Positions 1-9,644 of a stretch of 64,000 bases of DNA are shown here, piece after piece. Under the pieces are notes generated by a model. That model did not search any database. It was not told the DNA's origin and was given only the letters and a program-made list of their open reading frames with translations. The translations under genes and the position numbers were made by a program. Every line of letters begins with the position of its first letter. The first letter of the stretch is position 1. The stretch is from Planctomycetota bacterium (GTDB lineage: Bacteria > Planctomycetota > UBA1135): assembly GCA_026421205.1 (NCBI GenBank), contig JAPKBM010000001.1, positions 65,893 to 129,892 of the forward strand. The letters are read 5' to 3'.

Positions 1-704
1 GTTGCTCCAATTTCCGGAAGCAAGAACATGTTGGGATACCAGGCATATTGATTCGTGGCATCGAGGTCATTTCCACCAAGCAAATGATTGGCGGGTTTTC
101 GATAAATCAAGGCAACATAATTACCGATGGCATCGGCAGCGAACATTTCAGCGGCATCCTTGTGAGGCTTAATAAAACGAGAGCCGAGGTAAATAAACTG
201 ACCTCGGTGATAGGGGCGATCTCGGTCAACATTTACCACAAGGTCTTCTGCTCGATAGAGAAAGGTCTCCTTATCACCGTCTTCTCGGAGCGTCTCCCAG
301 GTGGCATAAATGTAAAAACCGTCCCCAGATGCGGGAACCATTACAGAAAGCGGCGCACCTGCCTCGTATTCTTCTTTGGTTGGAGGCGGCTCTACAGGAA
401 TGTAACTCACGTTTTCCCCTTGTTGAGCGCCACAGAGCAACATGGCTGTATTCAAAGCCTGAGCAGAAACGTTCTCCGTCCGAAATAAGGCCTCATGCTT
501 TTTACCGTGCTCATTCACGATCAAAAACTCTAATGGATCCCTGTCTTGACAAACTTTCGCCAAAAACTCAATGCGCCGCTCTCCTGGATGAAGGGCAACG
601 CCAAGGCGCTTAAGCTCTGCCAAGACCTCGGGGGAAACCGAAGGCGCTGCAGGCTCTTGGGGAGCGGCCAAAGCAAGGAGGGCCAGTGCAAACATTGGGA
701 ACAT
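1..704 (-). CDS. YdjY-like domain secreted protein, 3' end beyond window (partial)
   Basis: Manual translation of the complement from ATG at 704 is open to base 1: MFPMFALALLALAAPQEPAAPSVSPEVLAELKRLGVALHPGERRIEFLAKVCQDRDPLEFLIVNEHGKKHEALFRTENVSAQALNTAMLLCGAQ...; signal peptide plus 'GKKHEALF' YdjY-like pattern. Absent from the ORF track because no stop is inside the window. Confidence 0.75.
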   Translation of the reverse strand, partial: MFPMFALALLALAAPQEPAAPSVSPEVLAELKRLGVALHPGERRIEFLAKVCQDRDPLEFLIVNEHGKKHEALFRTENVSAQALNTAMLLCGAQQGENVSYIPVEPPPTKEEYEAGAPLSVMVPASGDGFYIYATWETLREDGDKETFLYRAEDLVVNVDRDRPYHRGQFIYLGSRFIKPHKDAAEMFAADAIGNYVALIYRKPANHLLGGNDLDATNQYAWYPNMFLLPEIGA

Positions 705-705
705 C

Positions 706-2877
706 TTACCTCCCCCTCCGCAACTCCACTGCATCGGGATACCAATCTAAGCCTTCCTGAAGAAAGTCTTTGGCCGTGGCTGACCAGCCCTTTTGCTCCG
801 CAAATAAAACCGCTTGCGCGTACAACTCCGGAGCACACCGCGTCATCGACCATGACCGAAGAAGGCCTTGAAATTCTGTTTCCCCTGAGGCCCCTTCGGC
901 TAATTTCATCGCCGACGCCAATTCATAGCGGCGCATTAATTCTTCTTTGGGCCAGACCCAACCTCGAGCAGATGCCTTGCGGAGACCATATCCCAAGCCG
1001 GAGAGATTCTGATTCAACTCCTCCTCCGATAAATCGGCCAGGGACAGTAGGTATCCCGCTGCGGACTCCGCGTCCCCTTGGGCCATAAACAGCCGGGCGG
1101 ACATCGCTCTCAACTGGACGCGAGAAGAAAGCAAAACGGGTGTCATGGAAGCATGGAGATTTCCCAATACCGCCAAGGCGGCAATCGGCGAATCTTCCTC
1201 AAAAGCATGGGCCAGAGTAAGGACACGGCATGCATGCGGGCTTCGAAACGTCTCTGCTATGGCCGGATCTCCCACCTTGATCCACGCTTGCGCCGACGCA
1301 AAAAGATTCGCATGCTCCATGACGAGGTGAGATGGGTCCGGCAAGGATCCCGGATGACAGGCCTCAGGTGAACTTAAATAGTCCTGAACCGTACTGAATA
1401 AATTGTCTACCTCCGACATCCTTGGGTTTGCCCTCTGTGCGCCCCAAGCAGCATGAAGCAAACCTCTCTGTTCTTCCGAATCTCTTTCGTGCTGTTTTTC
1501 TTGCACGCAAGAAAGTCCTATTTCTCGAAGGCCGACATCACCATGTCGGATACATGCCCACACGAGTGCCTCTTGTACCTCATAGGGAAACGAAAAGTCT
1601 GTCGCCAAAGAAAGTAAAAAAGCAGTCCCCTTTGGGTTTTTCTCTAAAGCATAAACCGCCCCCGCCCGGGAAGAACTCGCGACAGTTTTGTTTTGAATGA
1701 CTTCGAAAAAGAAGGGGGCGTCTCGAGGATCTTTTACCTTAGCCAACTGGGAAAAAGCCAAATCCAAGCCCATGGCATTCATTTCTGGCCACTCTGATCG
1801 CAAAAAATCTTGTGCCGCCAAAGAAGTTGCCGACCAAGCAAGCGCCAAGTGCGTCTTTATGGAAACCTCCGTGGGAGATTCTAAAAAGTTTCTGACTTCT
1901 ACCTCCTCAAAAGAGATTTTTTCAAGGGCCACCATCACCTGTCCCAATGCACGAGATCGCCGACCTTCTTGCTCCTCAAGCCAGGCCAGGGCACGACGCT
2001 CCCCCTCAAGGCCTCCCCCACGGACCAAAGCGGGAATCCAGTGCTCTTCCGCCAACAAGAAAAAGTTGTGTGCTTTGCGCTCCTGATAAGCCATCCACAA
2101 ATCTTTTGATTCCCCAAAAGCAGGAATCAGCTCCAAAGCAAGCCTATGGTTCTCTCTCCGGCCTGTATCAAGCAGTGCCAATACTTGTTTTGCCAAACCG
2201 GGGTCTTTCCCTTGAAGAGCAAGGGTTCGCAATGCCATGGTTTGAAAACTATATTCTGAAAGCATGGCTTGCTGAAAAATTATGGCGCGTTGAGAGGTGC
2301 GCGTCTCTACTTTTGCCCAAGTCTGGAGAGAAAATTCGCGCACAAACCCTTTTTCCACCTCAACAAGTTCTTGCAGAAGTGGAAGGTCTTCCGGAGTAAC
2401 CCATCGCCCCCAATGCTGGAAGAGCCAACGCAGCAAAGCATCCTCTCCACTCTTCCGCAAGAATGGGCGGAAATATAAAAAAGCAGAACGGCCCTCCACC
2501 GCAAGAACACGATCCAATATTTTCACCCGCATCGTAGGCCGCAAGGAACCCTCCAGAACCATCTCTTTAAGCGTCGATAGGCTCTGAGAAATTCTCATGT
2601 CCAAAAGCAAGTCCAAAGCCCATTTCTCATTCACAACCTGAGAAGAAACAAGTGCACTGTGAATCACCTTGGCATGCTTCGTCGTCAAATGAGGTAAGAG
2701 CTGTTCTCGCAACTGAACCCCCATGCGCTCCTCGACCTCCTTTTTTGTCCCCAGGTCTTCAAGAATCCACTGCAAAGAATCTCGAACCATCTCAGGAGAG
2801 AGTTGTCCCTCCTGTTGCGCAAGCCCAGGCGTCGGCATCACGAGCGTCCAGCTAAAAAGGAACCAAACGAATTTCAT
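706..2877 (-). CDS. Secreted helical-repeat (HEAT/TPR-like) protein of unknown function
   Basis: 723-aa ORF, N-terminal signal peptide (MKFVWFLFSWTLVMPTPGLAQQ), helix-rich repetitive sequence; ends 2 bp before the next start. Confidence 0.75.
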   Translation of the reverse strand: MKFVWFLFSWTLVMPTPGLAQQEGQLSPEMVRDSLQWILEDLGTKKEVEERMGVQLREQLLPHLTTKHAKVIHSALVSSQVVNEKWALDLLLDMRISQSLSTLKEMVLEGSLRPTMRVKILDRVLAVEGRSAFLYFRPFLRKSGEDALLRWLFQHWGRWVTPEDLPLLQELVEVEKGFVREFSLQTWAKVETRTSQRAIIFQQAMLSEYSFQTMALRTLALQGKDPGLAKQVLALLDTGRRENHRLALELIPAFGESKDLWMAYQERKAHNFFLLAEEHWIPALVRGGGLEGERRALAWLEEQEGRRSRALGQVMVALEKISFEEVEVRNFLESPTEVSIKTHLALAWSATSLAAQDFLRSEWPEMNAMGLDLAFSQLAKVKDPRDAPFFFEVIQNKTVASSSRAGAVYALEKNPKGTAFLLSLATDFSFPYEVQEALVWACIRHGDVGLREIGLSCVQEKQHERDSEEQRGLLHAAWGAQRANPRMSEVDNLFSTVQDYLSSPEACHPGSLPDPSHLVMEHANLFASAQAWIKVGDPAIAETFRSPHACRVLTLAHAFEEDSPIAALAVLGNLHASMTPVLLSSRVQLRAMSARLFMAQGDAESAAGYLLSLADLSEEELNQNLSGLGYGLRKASARGWVWPKEELMRRYELASAMKLAEGASGETEFQGLLRSWSMTRCAPELYAQAVLFAEQKGWSATAKDFLQEGLDWYPDAVELRRGR

Positions 2878-3749
2878 CGGCCGACGACCTCCTGTATGGC
2901 ATGGGGTAAAAACTGGATAAGGTCCGTGGCATTCAAAGATTCTTCACCGACTTTTTCCGCCGCGAAATCCCCCGCCCGCCCGTGTAAATGCGCCCCCAAG
3001 CGTGCCGCCTGCACCGGCGACATCCCGCGGGCACAAAATGCGCCGATTAACCCTGCCAGGACATCGCCGCTTCCTGCCGTTGCCATGCCGGGATTCCCAG
3101 ATTCATTGACCCAGGGTTCTTCGGTGAGATCCCGACCCACCAAAGTTCCCGAACCCTTGAGTACGAGCGTCGCGCCGGTCTTCTCCACCAAAGCTCGCCA
3201 AGCCTCCACTCGGTTGGCCTGAACCTTGGCCGCTGACGACCACCCTAAGAGGCGAGCGGCTTCCCCGGAGTGAGGCGTCAAAATGGTTTGAGGGGTCATG
3301 ACCTTATGAAAGGAAACGCTGTGAGAGGCTAAATGGTTCAAGGCATCGGCGTCCAAAATCCTGGGTATTTCAGGCGGCAGAATCTCAAGCAACTGCAAAA
3401 TAGCCTTCCCAGTCTCCGGTTCGCCCCCTAGGCCTGGCCCGACCACAATGGCTTGAGCTTGTAATGATGCCTTGGCCACTGTCGAGACGTCGGCGAGGCT
3501 AAAACTTTCTTGCCCTTCTTGCGAAAAACTCAAAAGCATGGCCTCAGGGACCGATGCGATGAAATCCGGAGAAAGACAGGCTGGTGCGGCCAACACAACT
3601 GAGCCTGCCCCTCCTCGAAGCGCTGCTCGTGCACTTAATACCGCCGCCCCGGGCATGGCTCGGCTTCCGGCCACCAAAAGCACCCGACCCATTTCGCCTT
3701 TATGAGCATCGGTAGGGCGTGGCGGACAAGAAGGGTGAGAAGGAGTCAC
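2874..3749 (-). CDS. nnrD: ADP/ATP-dependent NAD(P)H-hydrate dehydratase (stand-alone NnrD-type domain)
   Basis: Motifs ILTPHSGEAARLLG, GSGTLVG, NESGNPGMATAGSGDVLAGLIGAF; GTG start; no epimerase domain. Confidence 0.9.
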   Translation of the reverse strand: MTPSHPSCPPRPTDAHKGEMGRVLLVAGSRAMPGAAVLSARAALRGGAGSVVLAAPACLSPDFIASVPEAMLLSFSQEGQESFSLADVSTVAKASLQAQAIVVGPGLGGEPETGKAILQLLEILPPEIPRILDADALNHLASHSVSFHKVMTPQTILTPHSGEAARLLGWSSAAKVQANRVEAWRALVEKTGATLVLKGSGTLVGRDLTEEPWVNESGNPGMATAGSGDVLAGLIGAFCARGMSPVQAARLGAHLHGRAGDFAAEKVGEESLNATDLIQFLPHAIQEVVGR

Positions 3750-3760
3750 GGCTCCCCATT

Positions 3761-4879
3761 ATGATGTTTTTCATGGTTGCTCAACCCACGGCCTTGCGCT
3801 CCCTTTTCCAGCAATGGGGAGCGGACTTTCATGTACTCCACGAAGCGGAAATACCACTGCGGGTTTCCGAGGCCGGCCAGGAATATCAGGCGGCTCGCGA
3901 AGGCGTAGTCTTGTTTGACGGCGGCGACCGTGGATGGATAGAAATTACTGGATCGGATACGGCGTCTTTTTTGCAACGTGTTTTAACAAGTGATGTGGAA
4001 GCCCTCGTTGAAAATGCAGGGCAGTGGTCGGCCATGCTGGACGGAAAAGGCCATTGGATTTCCGACCTCCTCCTTTTTCGTGCATCCATTGCTGAATCCC
4101 AAGAAATTTACAACTTGGACCTTCCTTTTTCAAAGATGGACACCCTTTGCGCAAAGCTTGATCAATATCATTTTGGTGAAGAGATTACTTGGACAGCAAA
4201 AAAATTAGCCCGGATTATTGTGGCAGGACCGAAGGCTTCCGAGATGCTTCAAGGATTAGGATTCTCCATTCCTTTTCCTGGAAAAATTAGCCCATCCTTT
4301 CCGAAAATTTCATTCGGTGTTTGCGTTCAAGATGATGTATGGATTGTAAATCGACCCGATCGTGGAATCCCTTGCTGGGAAATTCTTGCTTCTATAGATA
4401 GAATCGAACCACTAGCACAACGCCTCAAGGAAAACGGCGCGGTCCCTTCGGGATTTGTCGTTCAAGATATTCTCCGCGTGGAAGCAGGAATTCCACGCTT
4501 TGAAACAGACTTCAACACAGAAAGCACTTTACCCGAAGCGGAAGAATGGCATCGGGCATCGCTCACAAAGGGTTGTTACGCGGGTCAAGAGGTGATTGCA
4601 AAAGTCAACACCTATGGCGAAGCACCGCGGCGACTTTGCTCTTTAATCTTTGAATCCGGGACACAGCCCTTGCACGGCGCGGAAATTCAAAACGCAGAGG
4701 GGAAAAAGGTCGGCACCGTAACCTCTTGGATTTGGTCGCCAAAAAAAGATATGCCGCTTGGCCTTGGAACTCTCAAGCGAGGCGCGTTGAGAGCCGATAA
4801 GGCCTCACCACTTTGCGCAGTGAAAGGGGACCTTTCGGTTCCTCTTCAAGCCTGTGCGCCGGAGAAAGTTCTTGGCTAA
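3761..4879 (+). CDS. ygfZ: YgfZ/GcvT-like folate-binding protein (Fe-S cluster maintenance)
   Basis: K-G-C-Y-x-G-Q-E signature (KGCYAGQEVIAKVNTYGEAPRRL); start trimmed to ATG 3761 because the track's ORF start overlaps the divergent gene. Confidence 0.85.
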   Translation: MMFFMVAQPTALRSLFQQWGADFHVLHEAEIPLRVSEAGQEYQAAREGVVLFDGGDRGWIEITGSDTASFLQRVLTSDVEALVENAGQWSAMLDGKGHWISDLLLFRASIAESQEIYNLDLPFSKMDTLCAKLDQYHFGEEITWTAKKLARIIVAGPKASEMLQGLGFSIPFPGKISPSFPKISFGVCVQDDVWIVNRPDRGIPCWEILASIDRIEPLAQRLKENGAVPSGFVVQDILRVEAGIPRFETDFNTESTLPEAEEWHRASLTKGCYAGQEVIAKVNTYGEAPRRLCSLIFESGTQPLHGAEIQNAEGKKVGTVTSWIWSPKKDMPLGLGTLKRGALRADKASPLCAVKGDLSVPLQACAPEKVLG

Positions 4880-5624
4880 ACCAACACAACCCAAGGGATA
4901 TCGTGGCGTCCTTCTTCTGGGCCTTGCCATAACACTGCTTCTTTGGCTTGGTTTTTCCGCCCTAGCGCCCAACCCGAATCAATCTGGCCCCATGAAGGAT
5001 CCCCTTCTTCAGATGAACCATACAGGCCAAACTCAAAACGCCCCCTCCGTCAACATTGCACCCACCCGCACAAAAATCGTACTTCCCTCAAAGGGACATT
5101 CTCTCAAAGTAGAACTCTGGGACGAATCTGCTCTTCGTCGCGTTGGTCGTGGCACGGTGCGGATTCGCAAAGGGGGTTCCATGGAAGGAGAAGTTCTTGC
5201 GGAAGTTTCGGCGTCGGTAAAAGGCATTGCTCTTTTTGAAAACCTTGAAGCCGGACAGGTACAACTGGAAGCCGACGCGCTGGGCTACTTCCTCTCTGAT
5301 CCCCTTTTTGTTGAAATTCCCATCACAAAAAAACTGATTCGGTTAGAAATGAAAGTAGCTGCGCTTTTTCTAGGAAAAGTGGTAAATCGCGAAGGAGACC
5401 CTGTTTCCAAAGGTTGGGTGCGCTTTACGAACACACTTTCCGGAGAAGTTTGGCACACGCGCCCGACTCCGCGCGGAGGCTTGTCCTCCGCCCCTCTTCC
5501 TGGCGGTGTTTACCAAATACAGTGGGTGAAGGAAGAACGATCACCGGCACCTCTTGGGTCAGGGCAAAAAATAGCGGCTGCGCCGGGAGATCGTGTCGAA
5601 ATTACCGTGCGGGCAATTCTCTAA
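4854..5624 (+). CDS. Single-pass membrane protein with carboxypeptidase-regulatory-like domain
   Basis: N-terminal TM (GVLLLGLAITLLLWLGFSAL), later beta-rich segments resembling CarboxypepD_reg. Confidence 0.6.
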   Translation: MRRRKFLAKPTQPKGYRGVLLLGLAITLLLWLGFSALAPNPNQSGPMKDPLLQMNHTGQTQNAPSVNIAPTRTKIVLPSKGHSLKVELWDESALRRVGRGTVRIRKGGSMEGEVLAEVSASVKGIALFENLEAGQVQLEADALGYFLSDPLFVEIPITKKLIRLEMKVAALFLGKVVNREGDPVSKGWVRFTNTLSGEVWHTRPTPRGGLSSAPLPGGVYQIQWVKEERSPAPLGSGQKIAAAPGDRVEITVRAIL

Positions 5625-7156
5625 GAAAGTAACGACTTCCCATCCATCACGTCTGGCTGGGCAATCCCCATGGCCTCCATTAAAGTTGGAGCCACGTCGG
5701 CCAACACCCCATGAGCGCGCAGCCTTGTGCCTTCAAAGGCTTCGCCCAGCAAAAGAAACGGAACAGGGTTGATGGTGTGTGCGGTGTGCGTCCCCTGTGT
5801 CACTGGGTCCAGCATCTGTTCGCTGTTTCCATGGTCCGCTGTAATTGCCACGGTACCCCCTTTTGCCTGCGCAGCATCCACAATTTCCTTCAAACAGCCG
5901 TCTACAAAACGAACCGCTTCTTCTGCGGCAGACTGTAAACCCGTATGGCCGACCATGTCAGCATTCGCAAAATTTACAATGTACAAGTCATGCTCTCCGG
6001 CATGCAATCTCTTGACGACTTCTTGCGTCACCTGACCGGCGCTCATTTCCGGTTGTAGATCATAGGTTGCTACTTTCGGCGACTGCACCAACACGCGGTC
6101 CTCACCGGGGTAAACGGCTTCTCTTCCTCCATTGAAGAAAAAAGTGACGTGCGCGTATTTCTCTGTTTCCGCGCATCGAAATTGCCGCATGCCTTGCGCG
6201 GAAACTAACTCCCCAAACATGGACCGCAAGGCCTCCGAAGGAAAAGCAACCGGACATGAAAAATCCTCCCGATATTGCGTCATGGTTGCCAAATGAACTT
6301 TGGGAATCACTCCGCAGTCAAAACCGGTAAAGCTTTTTCCGAGTAAGGCTTCGGTGAATTGCCGAACACGGTCGGCGCGAAAATTAAAGCCAAATACCGC
6401 GTCATGGTCTTGAATAAGACCGCCTCCAGAAGAACGAATCAAAGTCGGTAAAATAAATTCGTCCGTTTCCCCGCGGTCGGCTGCTTCTTGAATGGCGCCT
6501 TGTGGGCTTGCCGATGTCCTCCCTTGGCCATGAACTACCGCATTCCAAAACAAAGCCGATCGATCCCAGCGTTGATCTCTGTCCATGGCGTAATAACGGC
6601 CCGAAATACTGGCGACCCGGCCACCGTACTGAGCCAGCATGGCTTCTAACTTCGCCACAAAACCGGGTGATGATTGAGGGGGCGTATCCCTGCCATCCAA
6701 AATAGCATGCACCAAGATTTGCTCCGACGACAATTCCATAGACTGTGCCAAGGACAGGATGGCTCGATAGTGGTCCTGGCTTGCGTGTACGCCTCCCGAC
6801 CCAATCAATCCGTACAAGTGCAAGCGGCTTCCCTCTTTTTTCGCATGCGAAATGGCACCACGTAAAGCGGAATTCCGCTCAAAATCCCCCACACCAATGG
6901 CGTGATTGATTCTAGAAATCGTCTGCCGCACCACACGACCGGCCCCAATATTCGTATGGCCGACTTCACTATTCCCCATCAATCCTAAAGGGAGACCAAC
7001 CTCTTTACCGGAGGCGCTCAATAATGACCGGGGGGCGGTTTCCCACCAGGACAAAAAATTCTCCGCCGGAGCACACGTAATAGCATTGAAATCAGTGGCA
7101 TCGGCGTGGCCCCATCCATCAAGGACAAGAAGGACGAACGGTTTTCGCGCAGCCAT
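5621..7156 (-). CDS. gpmI: 2,3-bisphosphoglycerate-independent phosphoglycerate mutase
   Basis: LLVLDGWGHAD, MGNSEVGHTNIGAGRVVRQTISRIN, HAILDGRDTPPQS, GRYYAMDRDQRWDR, ADHGNSEQM. Confidence 0.97.
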   Translation of the reverse strand: MAARKPFVLLVLDGWGHADATDFNAITCAPAENFLSWWETAPRSLLSASGKEVGLPLGLMGNSEVGHTNIGAGRVVRQTISRINHAIGVGDFERNSALRGAISHAKKEGSRLHLYGLIGSGGVHASQDHYRAILSLAQSMELSSEQILVHAILDGRDTPPQSSPGFVAKLEAMLAQYGGRVASISGRYYAMDRDQRWDRSALFWNAVVHGQGRTSASPQGAIQEAADRGETDEFILPTLIRSSGGGLIQDHDAVFGFNFRADRVRQFTEALLGKSFTGFDCGVIPKVHLATMTQYREDFSCPVAFPSEALRSMFGELVSAQGMRQFRCAETEKYAHVTFFFNGGREAVYPGEDRVLVQSPKVATYDLQPEMSAGQVTQEVVKRLHAGEHDLYIVNFANADMVGHTGLQSAAEEAVRFVDGCLKEIVDAAQAKGGTVAITADHGNSEQMLDPVTQGTHTAHTINPVPFLLLGEAFEGTRLRAHGVLADVAPTLMEAMGIAQPDVMDGKSLLS

Positions 7157-7198
7157 GACGCACTACCATAGGACGTCCTGCGCCCCCTCTCCACACCC

Positions 7199-7984
7199 AT
7201 GAAAAAGACCCTCTTCATTTTCACCCTTCTGCTTGCCTCCTGCCAAACCGTCGAAGGCACCGGCCGGTCCCAGCTGAACTTCATGTCCATGAAGAGTGAA
7301 ATGCGCATGGGCCTGCAAGCCTACCGAGAAGCCTTGAAAAACGCTGAGGTGGATGCGGAAAGCGAAGATGCCAAAATGGTCCAGCGGGTTGGCGCGCGGG
7401 TCGCCGACGCAGCACGAAGGCTTTACCCTAAAATGGCGGAGAAATTTCGGTGGGAATTCACGCTCATTCAGGACGACGACATGGTGAACGCATGGGCCCT
7501 TCCTGGCGGAAAGTGCGCCGTCTACGCCGGACTTCTTCCAATCACACAAAATGAAGAAGGTTTGGCCGTGGTTTTGGGTCATGAAGTGGCCCACGCCATT
7601 GCTCGGCATGGCGGAGAGCGGATGAGTCAAAGCATTGCATTGATGGGCGCACTCATCACAACGGACGTTTTGTGGGACGCCAATGACGAAGACAAAAAGC
7701 AAAACACCATGGCCCTCTTGGGCATTGGGGGCGCCGTCGGAACGCTGGCCTTTTCTCGTTCCCACGAATCAGAGGCCGATGAACTTGGTCTCTACCTTTC
7801 CGCCACAGCAGGGTATGACCCGCGTGCCTCCATCGGACTTTGGGAGCGCATGGCAGAAAATAGCTCTGGCCGACCGCCAGAGTTCTTGTCCACGCACCCC
7901 AGTGAACGCACGCGGATCAAACGGCTCAAGAAACTGATGCCCAAAGCTTTGGCCATGTACGAGACCAATCAAGAATGGTATTAA
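7199..7984 (+). CDS. M48 family metallopeptidase, lipoprotein
   Basis: Lipobox LLASCQ; HExxH (GHEVAHAIARHGGE); SRSHESEADELG. Confidence 0.92.
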   Translation: MKKTLFIFTLLLASCQTVEGTGRSQLNFMSMKSEMRMGLQAYREALKNAEVDAESEDAKMVQRVGARVADAARRLYPKMAEKFRWEFTLIQDDDMVNAWALPGGKCAVYAGLLPITQNEEGLAVVLGHEVAHAIARHGGERMSQSIALMGALITTDVLWDANDEDKKQNTMALLGIGGAVGTLAFSRSHESEADELGLYLSATAGYDPRASIGLWERMAENSSGRPPEFLSTHPSERTRIKRLKKLMPKALAMYETNQEWY

Positions 7985-9639
7985 GTCTTCTTGCCCTGGC
8001 CTTTGCTACGCTTTCTTTCGCCCAAGAAGCGCCCGCCCCCTTCCAGCCCGACGCCCTTCGGTTGGACTTGGAATATCTTTCCTGCGATGCCTTCCAAGGA
8101 AGAAAAAGTGGGGAGTTCGGCGGAAAAGCAGCGGGCCGATGGCTTCAAACGCGCTTTCAAGCACTTGGTTTACAGCCTGTCGGAGATTCTTGGTTGCACC
8201 CCTTTGCCTCCTCCCCTCTTTTTATTTCCAGCCAAACGTTCTTGTCCATAGGTGAAAAAACTTTTTCCGCGGGAAAAGATTTTCTTCCTCACCCATCTTC
8301 TCCCGAAGGACTCGCCACAGGAGAACTGGTCTTTGCGGGCTACGCTCTTCAAAGCGACCACCCCGCGTGGGATGACTTCGCGGGCATTTCCCTGGAAGGA
8401 AAAATTGCCCTCATTCTCCGATGGGAACCGCAAGCGGAACAACCAGACAGCCTCTTCCTTGGAAAGGAGCTTCTCCCGGCATCTCGCTTAGCCGCCAAAG
8501 TTTGGGCCTGTGAACAACGCGGCGCCATCGGCGTCTTGGTAGCTGATGCACCTGGACCTTCAGCAGGCACTTCCGCAGCCGGCGCACCTTTTTGGCCAGC
8601 ACACTCTGAAATATTTCAGCGTGTCCTTCCGGGCTTGGGCCAAATGATGCCCCCCGAAGAACTTGCTGCTACCAATTTCAATACCACCGATGTCGCCAAT
8701 CAACTCTTCGGCATGATGCAAGGAGCGGGTCCTTTGGGTAGTTCTATTCCCGTTGCCTATCTTTCTCCGCGCATGGCTCGCGCGCTGTTCAATAAAGCGG
8801 CGAACAATCTCACAGCTTGGGTGAAACAAACCAATCAAACTCTTCAGCCCGATTCATTTCCAATTCCAGTCTCCATTCATCTGCAAGTTGACTTTGACCC
8901 TCCATCCCGGGAAGGCAGAAACTTGGTTGCCGCCCTCCCAGGGACCGCAGGAGAAACTCAAAATGAAGTCGTTTTGATCACCGCCCACTATGACCACGTC
9001 GGGATGGGCAAGTCGGGGGAAGTATGGAACGGTGCTGACGACAATGGGTCCGGCGCAACCGCACTTCTTGCTTTGGCCAAATACTTTGTCCATCACCCGC
9101 AACCGCGAACTCTTGTTTTCTGCGCTTTTGACGGGGAAGAACTTGGCCTTCTAGGCGCAAACCGATTTCTTGGACAGGGCTTAGTTTCGGCAAAAAACAT
9201 TCACGCTATGCTCAATATTGACATGATTGGTCGCGCAAAAGACCATACGGTTTCCGTTGTTGGAACGAAGTCGGCCGATGGACTTCGAGAGCTCGCTGAG
9301 CAAGCAAAGGGTGATCTTCCATTAACCTTGGATTTCAATGCGGAAGAATTTTTTGATCGCAGCGATCAAGCGCCCTTTTATTTTGAAGGCATTCCCATTC
9401 TTTTTTTAAACACCGCGGAACATGAAGACTACCACACCCCCAACGATGATGCTGACCGGGTTCTCTATGAAGACATGAGCTTGATTTGCCAGTTGGCTGC
9501 GCGCATGACCGTCGGCTTAGCGCATCAAGACGCGCTTATTTTCCAAGATGGCTACAACCGACGACGCTCTGGCTACGGCATGCCGCCCAATTCTATGGTT
9601 CCTTGGCCTATCCCTTTCCACCAACGTATGGAATACTAA
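7975..9639 (+). CDS. M28 family metallopeptidase (PA domain plus catalytic domain), secreted
   Basis: Signal peptide; HYDHVGMG...GADDNGSGATALLALA...FDGEELGLLGA...NIDMIGR...YHTPNDDADR. Confidence 0.92.
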   Translation: MVLSLLALAFATLSFAQEAPAPFQPDALRLDLEYLSCDAFQGRKSGEFGGKAAGRWLQTRFQALGLQPVGDSWLHPFASSPLFISSQTFLSIGEKTFSAGKDFLPHPSSPEGLATGELVFAGYALQSDHPAWDDFAGISLEGKIALILRWEPQAEQPDSLFLGKELLPASRLAAKVWACEQRGAIGVLVADAPGPSAGTSAAGAPFWPAHSEIFQRVLPGLGQMMPPEELAATNFNTTDVANQLFGMMQGAGPLGSSIPVAYLSPRMARALFNKAANNLTAWVKQTNQTLQPDSFPIPVSIHLQVDFDPPSREGRNLVAALPGTAGETQNEVVLITAHYDHVGMGKSGEVWNGADDNGSGATALLALAKYFVHHPQPRTLVFCAFDGEELGLLGANRFLGQGLVSAKNIHAMLNIDMIGRAKDHTVSVVGTKSADGLRELAEQAKGDLPLTLDFNAEEFFDRSDQAPFYFEGIPILFLNTAEHEDYHTPNDDADRVLYEDMSLICQLAARMTVGLAHQDALIFQDGYNRRRSGYGMPPNSMVPWPIPFHQRMEY

Positions 9640-9644
9640 GCACT

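Noticed and set aside
48-613. Plus-strand ORFs of 146 and 94 aa at the left edge
   Set aside because: They oppose the YdjY-like partial CDS, whose signal peptide and domain pattern are convincing.
7163-7765. 200-aa minus-strand ORF opposite the M48 peptidase
   Set aside because: Antisense to a gene with HExxH and lipobox motifs; no coherent domain of its own.
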